DNA of 64,000 nt, taken from positions 205,527-269,526 of the forward strand of contig NZ_JAAOXM010000012.1 in NCBI RefSeq assembly GCF_011605345.1. The letters run 5' to 3'. The stretch is from Burkholderia sp. D-99. GTDB lineage: Bacteria > Pseudomonadota > Gammaproteobacteria > Burkholderiales > Burkholderiaceae. Shown here piece by piece: positions 53,034-61,958 of this stretch. Numbering within the stretch: the first letter of the stretch is position 1; each line of letters starts with the position of its first letter. Made by a program: the position numbers and the translations under genes. The notes under the pieces were generated by a model, which was not told where the DNA came from, ran no database searches, and worked only from the letters and a program-made list of their open reading frames with translations.

Positions 53034-55808
53034 ATGAACGTGCCGGACGTCGGCGCCGCGCTTCGCGGTGGATTGCTTCAGCAGGACCGTTTGCTCAAGT
53101 TGGATACGCCGCTGGGAGCTAACGTACTCGCGGTACAGCGCGCGATCGGCCGATCGCGGATCGGACGAGACTATTCGTTCACGCTCGATGTCGTCGCGGG
53201 CAATGACGATCTCGAACTCAAGAAGCTGATCGCGCAACCGGCCACGCTATGGATTCAGCAGGCGAACAATGCGTACCGGCCCGTCAGCGGCTACATCTAC
53301 ACCGCGCGCCGGCTTGGCGCGAATGGCGGGGTGACGACCTATCAGCTCGAACTGCACGCGTGGATGCATGTCCTGCGGTTCCGCCGCGACGAGAAAATCT
53401 GGATCGACAAGAACGCAGAGGACATTATTTCCGATGTGCTCGACGTGCATCCGGAGGCGCGCGGCCGGTTCCGGTTTGCGTTGTCGCAGCCTTTGGAGAA
53501 CCGGTCGTATACGCGGCAAAGCGAGACGGACTGGAACTTCGTGCACCGGCTGATGGAGGACGAGGGGCTGTACGGCGCGTGGCAGCAGGCTGACGACGGC
53601 AAGTCGCATACGCTCGTCATCACCGACAACCTGCAGGCGTTTGCGCCGCTGTCGCCGGAAACCGTGCGCTTCTATAGCGGCGGCGTGGGCAGCGAGGCCG
53701 ACGCGTTCACGCAATGGTCGGGCACGCGCACGCTGCAGAGCGTGACGCGTACGACGCGCACGTTCGACTACAAGAATCCTTCGCAGTCGGCGAACCCGAA
53801 GGGCACGTCGCTGCCGACGATGGGTGGCCAGGGCGAGTTGCCGGATCAGCTCGAGGTCTACGAGTACACGGGCGCCTATACGTATCTCGACCAGACGCGC
53901 GGCGACCATCTGACCAAGGTGCGGATGGAGGAGTGGGAGTCGCAGGCGAAGCGCTTTCATGGCGCGGGCGGCGTGCGTGCGATCGATGCGGGCCGGCGCT
54001 TCACGCTGGCCGATCACCCTGCGCACGAACGCGATTCCGCCGATCAGCGCGAGTTCGCCGCGATCGGTGTTTCCTGGTGGATCGAGAACAACTTGCCCGT
54101 ATCGGGCACCGACTCGGATTTCCCGCATAGCCTGGGTCGTGCGCTCAGTCAGGTGCGCGCGCGTTACGAAAACACCCCCGGCCTTCAGGTATCGCACGGA
54201 GACGGGTCGGTCGGCTTCTATCTCGTTGAGGTCGACGCGCAACGCGTGAGCGTGCCGTATCGCAGCCCGTTCGAACACAGCAAGCCCGAGATGCATCTCG
54301 AGACGGCGATCGTCGTCGGGCCGCAGGGCGAAGAGGTCTATACCGACGCGCTGAACCGGATTCGCGTGCAGTTCGTGTGGGACCGGACGAATCCGGGCAA
54401 CGAGAATGCATCGTGCTGGGTGCGCGTCGTGCAGTCGGATAGCGGTGGCGGTTACGGCGGCGTGCATGTGCCGCGCATTGGCGAGGAAGTGCTGATCGAC
54501 TACGTCGGTGGCGACTGCGACCGGCCGCTGGCGGTCGGGCGCGTGTACAACGGCGCGAACCAGCCGCAGTGGCATACCGACGGGATCCTGTCGGGCTATC
54601 GGTCGAAAGAGTATTCGGGCAGCGGCTACAACCAGCTCGTGATGGACGACGCAACCGGGCAGAACCGCGTGCAGCTGATGAGCAGCAGCGCGAACAGCCT
54701 GCTGCATCTCGGCTACATCATCGACCACAACGCCAATTCACGCGGGGCGTATCTCGGCAGCGGCTTCGACCTGCGCTCGGATGCGTACGGTGCGGTGCGG
54801 GCGGGCCGCGGCCTGTACGTGACGACGTACCCGAAAGCGGCGAACAGCCAGCCGCTCGACGTGAAGGAAGCGCAGCAGCAGCTCGTGACGGGCGAGAGCC
54901 TCGTCGAGGCGATGTCGAGCGTGAGCGAACAGCACCAGGCGGAAAGCCTGAAGGACGCGCAGGACACGATGCGCGCGTTTGCCGACGCAACGCAGGACAG
55001 CGCGTCGGGCAGCGCGTCAGGCGGACGCACGGCCGGCGGTGGTACGGGTAGCGCGAACGCATTCAAGGAACCGGTGATGCTGTTCGGCAGCCCGTCAGGG
55101 ATCGGGATGGCGACGCAGCAGTCGGTGCATGTGGCCGCGCAGGACCACGTGAACGTCGCGAGCGGGCAGAGCGTGCATATCGCAACCGGCAAGTCGCTGG
55201 TGGCGAGTATCGGGCAGAAGCTGAGCCTGTTCGCGCAGAACGCGGGGATGAAGCTGTTCGCGGGCAAGGGCAAGGTGGAGATCCAGGCACAAGCGGACAA
55301 CATCGAGGTGACCGCGCAGAAGGCGGTGAAGGTGGTGTCGTCGACGGACCGGATCGAGATCGCGGCCGACCAGGGGATCCTGCTGACGAGCGGCGGCGCG
55401 TACATCCGGATCCAGGGTGGAAACGTCGAGGTTCATGCGCCGGGCAAGGTCGATATCAAGGGCGCTTCGCATACGTTCGCCGGGCCGGCGAGCATGGCTT
55501 ATCCGCTGCCGGCGTTGCCGACTTCCGTACACGCGGCCGCGCTGCAATACCAGTATCACGACAACGAGCCGGTGCAGGGCGCGAAGTACGTCGCGACGCT
55601 GTCCGATGGCGCCACGCGCGAAGGCGTGCTGGATTCGCAGGGACGGATGCATCTGGAGAACGTGCCGGCCGGCGCGATCAAGGTCGAACTCGGGCCGGAC
55701 GCGCGGCCGTATGCGCGCAAGGACAAGACCGCCAATCCCGACTACAAGGGAGAAAGCCTCACCGAAGCCGACATCGACGCAATCATCAACAAGCACGGGG
55801 GAGCGTGA
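53034..55808 (+). CDS. vgrG: Type VI secretion spike protein VgrG with C-terminal extension
   Basis: A 924-residue VgrG. The N-terminal gp27/gp5-like spike core covers about residues 1-560 (with VQFVWDRTNPGNENASCWVRV and GEEVLIDYVGGDCDRPL). A DUF2345 beta-helix follows (about 640-830), then a small transthyretin/Ig-like domain (from about 845, with PVQGAKYVATLSDG) and a helical tail. Such extensions usually dock the effector encoded next door. No T6SS structural genes are in the window, so it is an orphan vgrG island. It overlaps the next gene by four bases. Confidence 0.95.
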   Translation: MNVPDVGAALRGGLLQQDRLLKLDTPLGANVLAVQRAIGRSRIGRDYSFTLDVVAGNDDLELKKLIAQPATLWIQQANNAYRPVSGYIYTARRLGANGGVTTYQLELHAWMHVLRFRRDEKIWIDKNAEDIISDVLDVHPEARGRFRFALSQPLENRSYTRQSETDWNFVHRLMEDEGLYGAWQQADDGKSHTLVITDNLQAFAPLSPETVRFYSGGVGSEADAFTQWSGTRTLQSVTRTTRTFDYKNPSQSANPKGTSLPTMGGQGELPDQLEVYEYTGAYTYLDQTRGDHLTKVRMEEWESQAKRFHGAGGVRAIDAGRRFTLADHPAHERDSADQREFAAIGVSWWIENNLPVSGTDSDFPHSLGRALSQVRARYENTPGLQVSHGDGSVGFYLVEVDAQRVSVPYRSPFEHSKPEMHLETAIVVGPQGEEVYTDALNRIRVQFVWDRTNPGNENASCWVRVVQSDSGGGYGGVHVPRIGEEVLIDYVGGDCDRPLAVGRVYNGANQPQWHTDGILSGYRSKEYSGSGYNQLVMDDATGQNRVQLMSSSANSLLHLGYIIDHNANSRGAYLGSGFDLRSDAYGAVRAGRGLYVTTYPKAANSQPLDVKEAQQQLVTGESLVEAMSSVSEQHQAESLKDAQDTMRAFADATQDSASGSASGGRTAGGGTGSANAFKEPVMLFGSPSGIGMATQQSVHVAAQDHVNVASGQSVHIATGKSLVASIGQKLSLFAQNAGMKLFAGKGKVEIQAQADNIEVTAQKAVKVVSSTDRIEIAADQGILLTSGGAYIRIQGGNVEVHAPGKVDIKGASHTFAGPASMAYPLPALPTSVHAAALQYQYHDNEPVQGAKYVATLSDGATREGVLDSQGRMHLENVPAGAIKVELGPDARPYARKDKTANPDYKGESLTEADIDAIINKHGGA

Positions 55809-57388
55809 GCGTGAGCTGGACGATCGAGGATTTCAAGGCAACGTCGCTGGAAGTCGGGCAATGGTGCTGGGGAACGATGGAAGGCGCGTTCAACGAGAAA
55901 CAGACCATCAGCCAGATCATCGTCGATGCCGCGATCGGGATGATTCCGCTCGTGGGTGACGCAACCGCCGTTCGCGATCTGCTGGCCGTCAGCATCGGCA
56001 TGAGCCAGGATCCGGTCAAGCGCGACGACAAGATGCAGCGCGTGCTGCTGGTCGTGCTCATCTTCGCGCTGATCCCGGTCGTGGGCGGGGTCATCAAGGG
56101 GCTCGGGCGATTGCTGCTGAAGGTCACCGGTGATGTCGCGAAGGATGCCGAACTGCTCAAGGCGGTCGTGCAATTCCTGAACCGGATGGGGCACGGCGAC
56201 GCGCCGAAGTGGTTGAAGGCGCTGGACCTGGGCAAGTACCAGGCGCAGGTCCTGGGGAAGCTGAAGGATTTTTGCGCGGGTATGCGCGTGACCATTGGCC
56301 AAGTGCTTTCGTCACGCGTCGGCCGGTTGCTCCCGGACAAGTATCGCGCCGCGCTCGAGCGTGTCAGCAGCGGTTTTCACGCGCTTCAGGATATGGCCGA
56401 CAAGATCGTGCCGGACGCGATCAAGGAGCTGAACGCGAAGCTCAAGGTGCTGCAGAACATGGTCTATCGCGGCGAGATGCATGAAATCGCGACGGGCGGG
56501 GCACCGAAGATCAAGCGCGAGGCCGAGGCGTATCTGCAGGAGCGCAAGTTTGCTCGCGAGATTCGTCGGGGGCGGTTTCCGTCGGAGGAGTGCCTGGCTG
56601 ACAAGCGTGGCGAGGCGCGGCTCAAGGCGAAATACGGCGAGAAAATTGCCCGCGGTTGGCCGAACATCGTCGACAGGAAAGGCAAGATGCCTCTGTTCGG
56701 CGATAAGGATGTGTTTCTCGACATCGCGTCGTTCAGCGGCCCGATCAAGGCGCTGACTGCGAAGGAACTCGCCGGCAAGAAGGTGTACCGCGTGTTCGGT
56801 AACCCGTCCGAACTGGCGAAGTGGGAGGGTGGCAGCTCGGCGGGCGGCAGAAGTCCCGCGTTCTGGGGTGTCGGCGAGCCGCCGAAGAATGCGGAGGAGT
56901 GGCGCAGGCTCTCCGCCGTGCTGGATTCCTGGAACGGCAACGGGTTCATCGTCGTCATGCAGTTGCCGCACGATTTCGGCGAGCGGATGCCGAAGGCCAA
57001 TGCGTGGGCTGGAAAGATTGCCGAACAGTACGGCACGGATAAGCCCGTGCAGTATCTCGAAGGCGGCGGAGATCAATTGGTCGTCGACTTCGGCGAACTG
57101 TCTGCGTTTGTGCATGCAGAGGGAAACAAGATCAAGAAGGATTTCGAGAATTTCACCGGGCACGCGGATCTGCATGTCAAGCGGGAGTACAACGGCGTCA
57201 AGATCGAGTTCCACAAGACGAACTGGGAGAATGTCGAGAAGGTGTACGGCTACAGCAAGTACGAGGACGACATCCACTATGCGACGGAGACACGCCGGCT
57301 GGCGGGTGACGAAATCCAGACCAAGGCGACCAACAGCAAAGTGACCGCAGCGACTCGATCGGCAGCGAACAACGAAGGTCAGAGATGA
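55805..57388 (+). CDS. Predicted type VI secretion effector
   Basis: A 527-residue protein encoded directly behind vgrG (GTG start at 55805; GTG at 55811 has better spacing to GGGGGAG). The N-terminal third has a hydrophobic pre-toxin segment (IIVDAAIGMIPLVGD and VLLVVLIFALIPVVGG). The C-terminal half is a separate domain with KVYRVFG, GRSPAFWGVGE and YLEGGGDQLVVDF. That R-S-(D/E) spacing is faintly like ADP-ribosyltransferase toxins, but I would not assert it. The activity is unknown. Location and the two paralogous genes behind it argue for a toxin with immunity proteins. No DUF4123 or DUF1795 adaptor is present. Confidence 0.75.
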   Translation: MSVSWTIEDFKATSLEVGQWCWGTMEGAFNEKQTISQIIVDAAIGMIPLVGDATAVRDLLAVSIGMSQDPVKRDDKMQRVLLVVLIFALIPVVGGVIKGLGRLLLKVTGDVAKDAELLKAVVQFLNRMGHGDAPKWLKALDLGKYQAQVLGKLKDFCAGMRVTIGQVLSSRVGRLLPDKYRAALERVSSGFHALQDMADKIVPDAIKELNAKLKVLQNMVYRGEMHEIATGGAPKIKREAEAYLQERKFAREIRRGRFPSEECLADKRGEARLKAKYGEKIARGWPNIVDRKGKMPLFGDKDVFLDIASFSGPIKALTAKELAGKKVYRVFGNPSELAKWEGGSSAGGRSPAFWGVGEPPKNAEEWRRLSAVLDSWNGNGFIVVMQLPHDFGERMPKANAWAGKIAEQYGTDKPVQYLEGGGDQLVVDFGELSAFVHAEGNKIKKDFENFTGHADLHVKREYNGVKIEFHKTNWENVEKVYGYSKYEDDIHYATETRRLAGDEIQTKATNSKVTAATRSAANNEGQR

Positions 57389-58458
57389 CGGATACGATCA
57401 AGCAGGACGACATGACGGATGACGCGACGCGGCGCAGGATTTTCTGGCTGCTTCAACGCCTGACCAGTTATTCGCTCTGGAAGCGCAAGCGCGATGCGTT
57501 TGCACTCTTCGCGAACGAATACGAGCACGCGGTGAAGACCTGGCCTGAAGATGATCCGGAGAGGGTGCCGGCAGACAATTTGTCGACGGTCTTCGAGATT
57601 CTCGCCGCTTATGATCGAGGGCTGACCGAGTTGGCCCGAGGGTACCGGTTCGTCTGGCAGCGCGGTGAGCCGCTGCAATACGCGATCGATCGGTACAACC
57701 ATTTGAACGCGTATTTTTTCCCGCATTACGATTACTGGGACCGTGGCGCGCAGTTTGCTCCCTATCCGCCGAAGGTCGACGCGCTGGCCCAGCTGCTGCA
57801 TGCATCGGAATACCAGGTGGAGTATGCGCCGTTCGAGCCGCCACCTTTGGAAGACTACCTCGCACAACTGTGCTCGATAGACTTGCTGCTGTCTCCGGAT
57901 GCGTACGAGCACAGCTTCTACACACTTCCGTATCCGGTGTTTCCGGTGGATTTGCCTGAGGTTCCGGAGCCAGTCGGCCCGGTGATCAAGTCAGGCGAGA
58001 AGGTGCCTTGCGACGGCATCTGGGAACCCGTTGCGGTCGAGCAATCGAAATTGTTGGGCATCGTGCCGGTCGGCAATCGCAGTTTGCGTAGTAACGGCTG
58101 CTTCAATTATTTCATTCGGGACATCCGCGCGCCGAACCTCAGCGATGACGACACGGGTGCGGTCGTCAAGACACACTGGCGATTGTTGTGGGAAGACAAG
58201 CGATACGCGGACGGCGTCATTCCCGACGAGTCGCAGTATTTCCTTGAGCCACCGGCGCCGCAGCCGGCTCGGGAAACCGTCACTGAGGTCCGGACCGGCG
58301 ATCGCTGCCCGGTTTCCGGCGAATGGCAGACGGACGAATACGGCGGCAAGACGCTGCACGTCGAAGCCGGGGCTGCGATGCCCGACATGCTCGTCAGGGA
58401 CAATCTCGGCGAGCTCAAGGTGCACTGGGTGACGTGGCGCCTGGTGAAGCGTTCGTAG
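57385..58458 (+). CDS. Predicted immunity protein 1 (Imm71/72-like)
   Basis: A 357-residue cytoplasmic protein starting in an ATGA overlap with the effector gene. It begins with an N-terminal helical domain (RIFWLLQRLTSYSLWKRKRD). Two beta modules follow, each with a SGxxxPxxGxW-type motif (SGEKVPCDGIWEP and GDRCPVSGEWQT). It is about 65% identical by eye to the next gene over 290 residues, plus an extra C-terminal module. The position and domain layout resemble Imm71/Imm72-type immunity proteins, though I cannot confirm the family. Confidence 0.75.
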   Translation: MTDTIKQDDMTDDATRRRIFWLLQRLTSYSLWKRKRDAFALFANEYEHAVKTWPEDDPERVPADNLSTVFEILAAYDRGLTELARGYRFVWQRGEPLQYAIDRYNHLNAYFFPHYDYWDRGAQFAPYPPKVDALAQLLHASEYQVEYAPFEPPPLEDYLAQLCSIDLLLSPDAYEHSFYTLPYPVFPVDLPEVPEPVGPVIKSGEKVPCDGIWEPVAVEQSKLLGIVPVGNRSLRSNGCFNYFIRDIRAPNLSDDDTGAVVKTHWRLLWEDKRYADGVIPDESQYFLEPPAPQPARETVTEVRTGDRCPVSGEWQTDEYGGKTLHVEAGAAMPDMLVRDNLGELKVHWVTWRLVKRS

Positions 58459-58547
58459 TGCGGGCGAGCGACGAAATCGAGACCGGGGCGAGCAACAGCA
58501 AAACGGCTCCAGCGGGTTCGATCGGCGAGGAATGGCGGAGGTCAGCG
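58459..58547 (+). pseudogene. Remnant of a duplicated effector C-terminus
   Basis: Translated in the frame of the following gene, this stretch reads DEIETGASNSKTAPAG, matching the last residues of the effector (DEIQTKATNSKVTAAT at about 57305-57352). It ends at the same place relative to the next immunity start. It therefore looks like the leftover tail of a second toxin copy whose body is gone. Confidence 0.75.
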
Positions 58548-59447
58548 ATGACGGATGCGATCACGCTGTACGACATGATGGATGATGTGACGCGGCGCAG
58601 GATTTTCTGGCTGCTTCAACGCCTGACCAGTTATTCGCTCTGGAAACGCAAGCGCGATGCGTTTGCACGATTCGCAAACGCGTACGAGCATGCGGTGAAC
58701 ACTTGGCCCGATGACGATCCTGATGGAATTCATGACAAGCACTTTCCACTCATCGCAGAGATTCTCGCTGCTTACGATCAAGGGCTGACCGAGCTGGCCC
58801 GAGGGAACCGGCAAGTCTGGCAGCGCGGTGGGCCGCTGCAGCAAGCGTCCAGGCGCTATGACTTTCTGGAAGCGTATTTCTACCCTCATCCCGATTACTG
58901 GGATCGCGGCGCGCAGGCTGCGCCGTACCCGCCGAAGATTGAAGCGCTGGCCCAACTGCTGCACGCGTCGGAGTACCAGTTGGAGTATGCACCGTTCGAT
59001 CCGGGGGAAAGATTCGGCGACGTTGCAAAACTGCACACGGCAAGGCTGCTGCTCTCCCCGAATGCCTATAAGCGCAACTTCCACACGCTTCCGTACCCGG
59101 TGTTTCCGGAGGAGCTGCCTGCGGTTCCACAAGCGGTGGGCCCGGTCATCTGGACCGGCCGGAAAGTGCCTTGCGACGGCATCTGGGAGCCTGTCGTCGT
59201 CAAGTGGTCGAGGCGGCCGGGCATCGTGCCGCTCGTCATGCCCAGTTTGCGTAACGGAGGTTGCTTCAATTATTTCATTCGGGGCGCTCGTGCGCCGAAC
59301 CTCACGGATGATCTCCCGGGATTGCTCATCCCGACGTGCTGGCGATTGCTGTGGGAAGACCGGCGTTACGTGAACGGCATCATTCCCGACGAATCGCAGT
59401 ATTTCCTCGAGCCACTGCAGGTACCGCAGACGAGCCTGAACCCGTGA
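58548..59447 (+). CDS. Predicted immunity protein 2, paralogue of the previous gene
   Basis: A 299-residue paralogue of the gene at 57385, lacking its C-terminal module. It shares a 57-base identical tract with it (57426-57482 and 58589-58645). I chose the ATG at 58548 (MTDAITLYDMMDD), which aligns with the start of copy 1; the longer frame from 58323 is the effector-tail remnant and copy 1 in another phase. Probably an orphan immunity gene for a related toxin. Confidence 0.75.
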   Translation: MTDAITLYDMMDDVTRRRIFWLLQRLTSYSLWKRKRDAFARFANAYEHAVNTWPDDDPDGIHDKHFPLIAEILAAYDQGLTELARGNRQVWQRGGPLQQASRRYDFLEAYFYPHPDYWDRGAQAAPYPPKIEALAQLLHASEYQLEYAPFDPGERFGDVAKLHTARLLLSPNAYKRNFHTLPYPVFPEELPAVPQAVGPVIWTGRKVPCDGIWEPVVVKWSRRPGIVPLVMPSLRNGGCFNYFIRGARAPNLTDDLPGLLIPTCWRLLWEDRRYVNGIIPDESQYFLEPLQVPQTSLNP

Positions 59448-59462
59448 TATCCGGAGAACGCC

Positions 59463-59780
59463 ATGAGCAAGCTGAATTTCGGCAAGGTCGATCGATGTTC
59501 CGTCCGGCTCAATACCGCGACGCTGCTCGGCCTGAAGGCCGCCTATGAGGATTTTGCAAAGACCGGGCAGGATCTGCACAACTTCGAGATCTGGATCACG
59601 GACGAAAGTGCCGCCAGGGTTGATCCGAAACCGGACGACCACGTCATCGGCGTGACGTTTCTGGCGAAGATGCCTCCCGGCATGCGCGGGCTCGGCAATG
59701 CAAGTCCGCTCGGAACATCGATGGAATACGTCATCTCCCCTGAGACCGGCGAGATTCTCAAGGTTTATCTGACCAAGTGA
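59463..59780 (+). CDS. Small protein at the end of the vgrG island
   Basis: A 105-residue soluble protein (MSKLNFGKVDRCSVRLN...) with a balanced composition. It lies 15 bases after immunity gene 2 on the same strand, so is probably co-transcribed. I do not recognise it. It may be an accessory or a third immunity protein; this is inference from position only. Confidence 0.6.
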   Translation: MSKLNFGKVDRCSVRLNTATLLGLKAAYEDFAKTGQDLHNFEIWITDESAARVDPKPDDHVIGVTFLAKMPPGMRGLGNASPLGTSMEYVISPETGEILKVYLTK

Positions 59781-59813
59781 CTTCGGTGGCGGTGAAGGTG
59801 GTCAGCCTTCGTA

Positions 59814-60507
59814 TGTGGATAACCGCTCACAAAACGACGCGAAACGCTGTGCCGGCAAAAGGTGAGCATGCACGCGGATCGCAATCTCGGCGTAGATCCT
59901 GGCGAATTCGGGCCGCGACACGCCGACCCGGCTGCGTAAGCACACGACTGGACGGAGGGCCGCCTGCTCTACGACGTGGGCTCGCGTGGAATGCGCCTCG
60001 CGTTTCGTGCGCTTGTCGGCGGTCCGCATGTGGACAACCCGCGCCCCAACCAGTCGAACTCCTGTGCATCGAATAGGTGAGCGCTTTGCACTGGAGCACA
60101 CGAATCAGCTCGAATGCCTTGCCTGGCATCGCCTTGCCGGAATAGAGCAGATGATGCGGCTAGTTTTCGCGCGATCCGCCGTGATTGAATGCCTTGTGGA
60201 TATCGCGATGTCAAAGCACTCGAAGGCCTGTGCATCCAGCGAGGAAGGGTAATCGAATTCGGGCAGGTGTTCGCGTTATCTCACGGGTTGTGGATATCGC
60301 GCTCCAAGACAACCCGAAACACTGTGCAGACTGAGAGTGAGCGAATCGACTATGACCGCGCGCGGCGTCGTCATGATCGATGTGGATATCCTGTTCCGCG
60401 ATGACTCAAAACCCTGTGATTTCAAAGGGTGAACGTGCCGACATTGCCCCGATGTGGACAACCAACCGGGAAAATCAGTCGAAACGCTGTGCAGGCGAGT
60501 GGTGAGC
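59814..60507 (+). repeat. Six-copy composite repeat array (DnaA-box-like + CTGTG core)
   Basis: A non-coding stretch with six degenerate units of about 54 bp. Each unit has TGTGGAYAA/AT, then GAAACNCTGTGC 27-28 bases on, then GGTGAGC at offset 47-48. The TGTGGAY starts are at 59814, 60029, 60195, 60289, 60381 and 60453. In unit 3 the last block is shifted by six bases and degenerate. Unit 1 carries a perfect DnaA box. Unit spacing shrinks from 215 to 72 bases. In units 3, 4 and 5 bases 11-15 can pair with the 3' block in the same register with compensatory changes (A-T, C-G and T-A at the same pair). All six CTGTG cores have the same orientation. No protein product is apparent. Confidence 0.75.
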
Positions 60508-60591
60508 GTGAGCGCACCCAACCAGCAAAGCCGCATCATTCGGGGCGCCGACAACCACCACCGCCCACCGACAGCGCGCGCATCGTACCAC

Positions 60592-61350
60592 TCAAGTTTG
60601 CTGATCGAGCGCCTGCGCGACCGCTTTCTCCGCGAGGCTGCCGGCCGGCCCGACCACCGCATAGTTGAGTCCGTTCACCGACCCATACCGCGCGAGCAAC
60701 GCGCCATCCACGCGTTGCCCGGCCGGCAGCAGCCGATGTTTCGATTCCGCCGGCCGCAGATAGAAGCTCAGCGTCCGCCCGGCCTCGTCTTCATAGAGCA
60801 CCATCGCAGCCGTTGCGCCGCTGTCCGTCGTAAACAACCGCCCACCGACCGGCCTGAACCCCGCCGCGCTCAAATCCGGCAGCCTTGCCGATGCCCCGAC
60901 GCGCCGGGTGAGCCACCCCTGCAAATCGCCCGCACCGGTCGGCCGGTAATCGACCTTGGCCGTCTGATCGACCACCATCATCCGGTATGCCTTGACCGCA
61001 TCGCTCATCGGCGCGATGGGCGGCGCCGCGTTCCATCCGCGCGCCTGCCATCCGCCGAACGTCCCCAGCCCGACGCAGAACACGAACGAAGCCGCGATCG
61101 CGAACCGCATCCGTGTGCGCTCCGCCCGCCGACCGCGAATGGCCGCGGGATCCAGTGCGGGGTTATTCGCCGGCATCCGCACGCTCTCGAGCGCGGCCCG
61201 CAACCGCTGCGCATCCTGCTGCCATTGCTTCACCTGTTCAGCGCGCTCCGGATGCAGCGCGAGATAGCGCTCGACCGCGGCGCGCGCATCGTCGTCGAGC
61301 TGGCCGTCGACGTAGGCCTGAAGGTCGTGTTCGTTCGGAGGGGTGTTCAT
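60592..61350 (-). CDS. Membrane anti-sigma factor
   Basis: A 252-residue protein. The N-terminal cytoplasmic part (HDLQAYVDGQLDDDARAAVE) is a ChrR/RsiW-type zinc-less anti-sigma domain, and one membrane segment lies at about residues 81-100. The rest is periplasmic. The ATG at 61348-61350 overlaps the sigma gene by four bases, as is normal for a sigma/anti-sigma pair. It probably holds the sigma factor inactive until an oxidative or envelope signal. Confidence 0.92.
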   Translation of the reverse strand: MNTPPNEHDLQAYVDGQLDDDARAAVERYLALHPERAEQVKQWQQDAQRLRAALESVRMPANNPALDPAAIRGRRAERTRMRFAIAASFVFCVGLGTFGGWQARGWNAAPPIAPMSDAVKAYRMMVVDQTAKVDYRPTGAGDLQGWLTRRVGASARLPDLSAAGFRPVGGRLFTTDSGATAAMVLYEDEAGRTLSFYLRPAESKHRLLPAGQRVDGALLARYGSVNGLNYAVVGPAGSLAEKAVAQALDQQT

Positions 61351-61868
61351 TTTTTCATCAATCGCAAAGAAGGAGCGGGGAGCTCGCCGTCGCTGAGCTG
61401 GCGCAGCGCCTGGCGCGCGCGGGAGAGCCGCGACATCACGGTGCCGATCGGCACCTCGAGCAGGTCGGCGACTTCCTGATAGGTGAAGCCCTCGACCGCG
61501 ACGAGCAGCAGCAGGCTGCGCTGCTCGTCCGACAGCCGGCCGAACGCTTCGAGCGTCGCGCGCGCTGCGAATTCGCGTTCGGCGGATGGCCAGTGTGCTT
61601 CGTCGTCGTCGCGGATCCGGCCAAGCAGCCAGTTGTAGCGCTTCGCACTGCGTTTCCCGTCGAGAAACTGCCGGTACAGGATCGTGAAGAGCCAACTGCG
61701 CAGCGACGCGTCGTCGCGACGGCTCGTCCAGCGCGACAGCGCGCGCTCGAGCGTCGACTGGACGAGATCGTCGGCCGCATGGACGTCGCGCGCCAGCCAG
61801 AGTGCGAAGCGTCGCAGCCTGGGGATGAGTTCGCGCAATGCGTCGTCGTCGAGGGCGGTGGAGGGCAT
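61347..61868 (-). CDS. ECF sigma factor
   Basis: A 173-residue ECF sigma factor: sigma2 (LRRFALWLARDVHAADDLVQ) and sigma4 (EGFTYQEVADLLEVPIGTVM). I chose the ATG at 61866-61868 (MPSTALDDDAL). An upstream ATG at 61922 looks attractive because GGAGGGAATAA precedes it, but that sequence is the -35 of the promoter at 61904-61932, so the transcript probably starts downstream of it. The gene overlaps the anti-sigma gene and is divergent from the catalase-related gene that shares its promoter motif. Confidence 0.92.
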   Translation of the reverse strand: MPSTALDDDALRELIPRLRRFALWLARDVHAADDLVQSTLERALSRWTSRRDDASLRSWLFTILYRQFLDGKRSAKRYNWLLGRIRDDDEAHWPSAEREFAARATLEAFGRLSDEQRSLLLLVAVEGFTYQEVADLLEVPIGTVMSRLSRARQALRQLSDGELPAPSLRLMKK

Positions 61869-61903
61869 GGCCGGGCCGGTTGCCGAAAGGGTCGAGATGC
61901 CGC

Positions 61904-61932
61904 GTAGGACGCCGGCCGGCATCGATTATTCC
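61904..61932 (-). promoter_or_regulatory. ECF promoter of the sigma gene (GGAATAAT-N13-CGTCCTAC)
   Basis: On the minus strand, GGAATAAT (61932-61925) and CGTCCTAC (61911-61904) are separated by 13 bases. The same motif with the same spacer lies on the plus strand at 61959-61987. This indicates autoregulation by the sigma factor. Confidence 0.75.
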
Positions 61933-61958
61933 CTCCAGCATACGAAAAAAATTTTCGT

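Noticed and set aside
58323..58547. Extra 75-residue N-terminus on immunity protein 2
   Set aside because: The first part is the previous gene read in another frame, and the rest is the effector-tail remnant; the paralogue starts at the equivalent of 58548.
59814..60507. CRISPR array
   Set aside because: Repeats are degenerate with three separated blocks, spacer lengths vary from about 20 to 160 bases, and no cas gene is nearby.
61869..61922. Longer ECF sigma factor starting at ATG 61922 with GGAGGG upstream
   Set aside because: GGAGGGAATAAT is part of the -35 element of a promoter matched on the other strand, so this ATG would not be in the mRNA.
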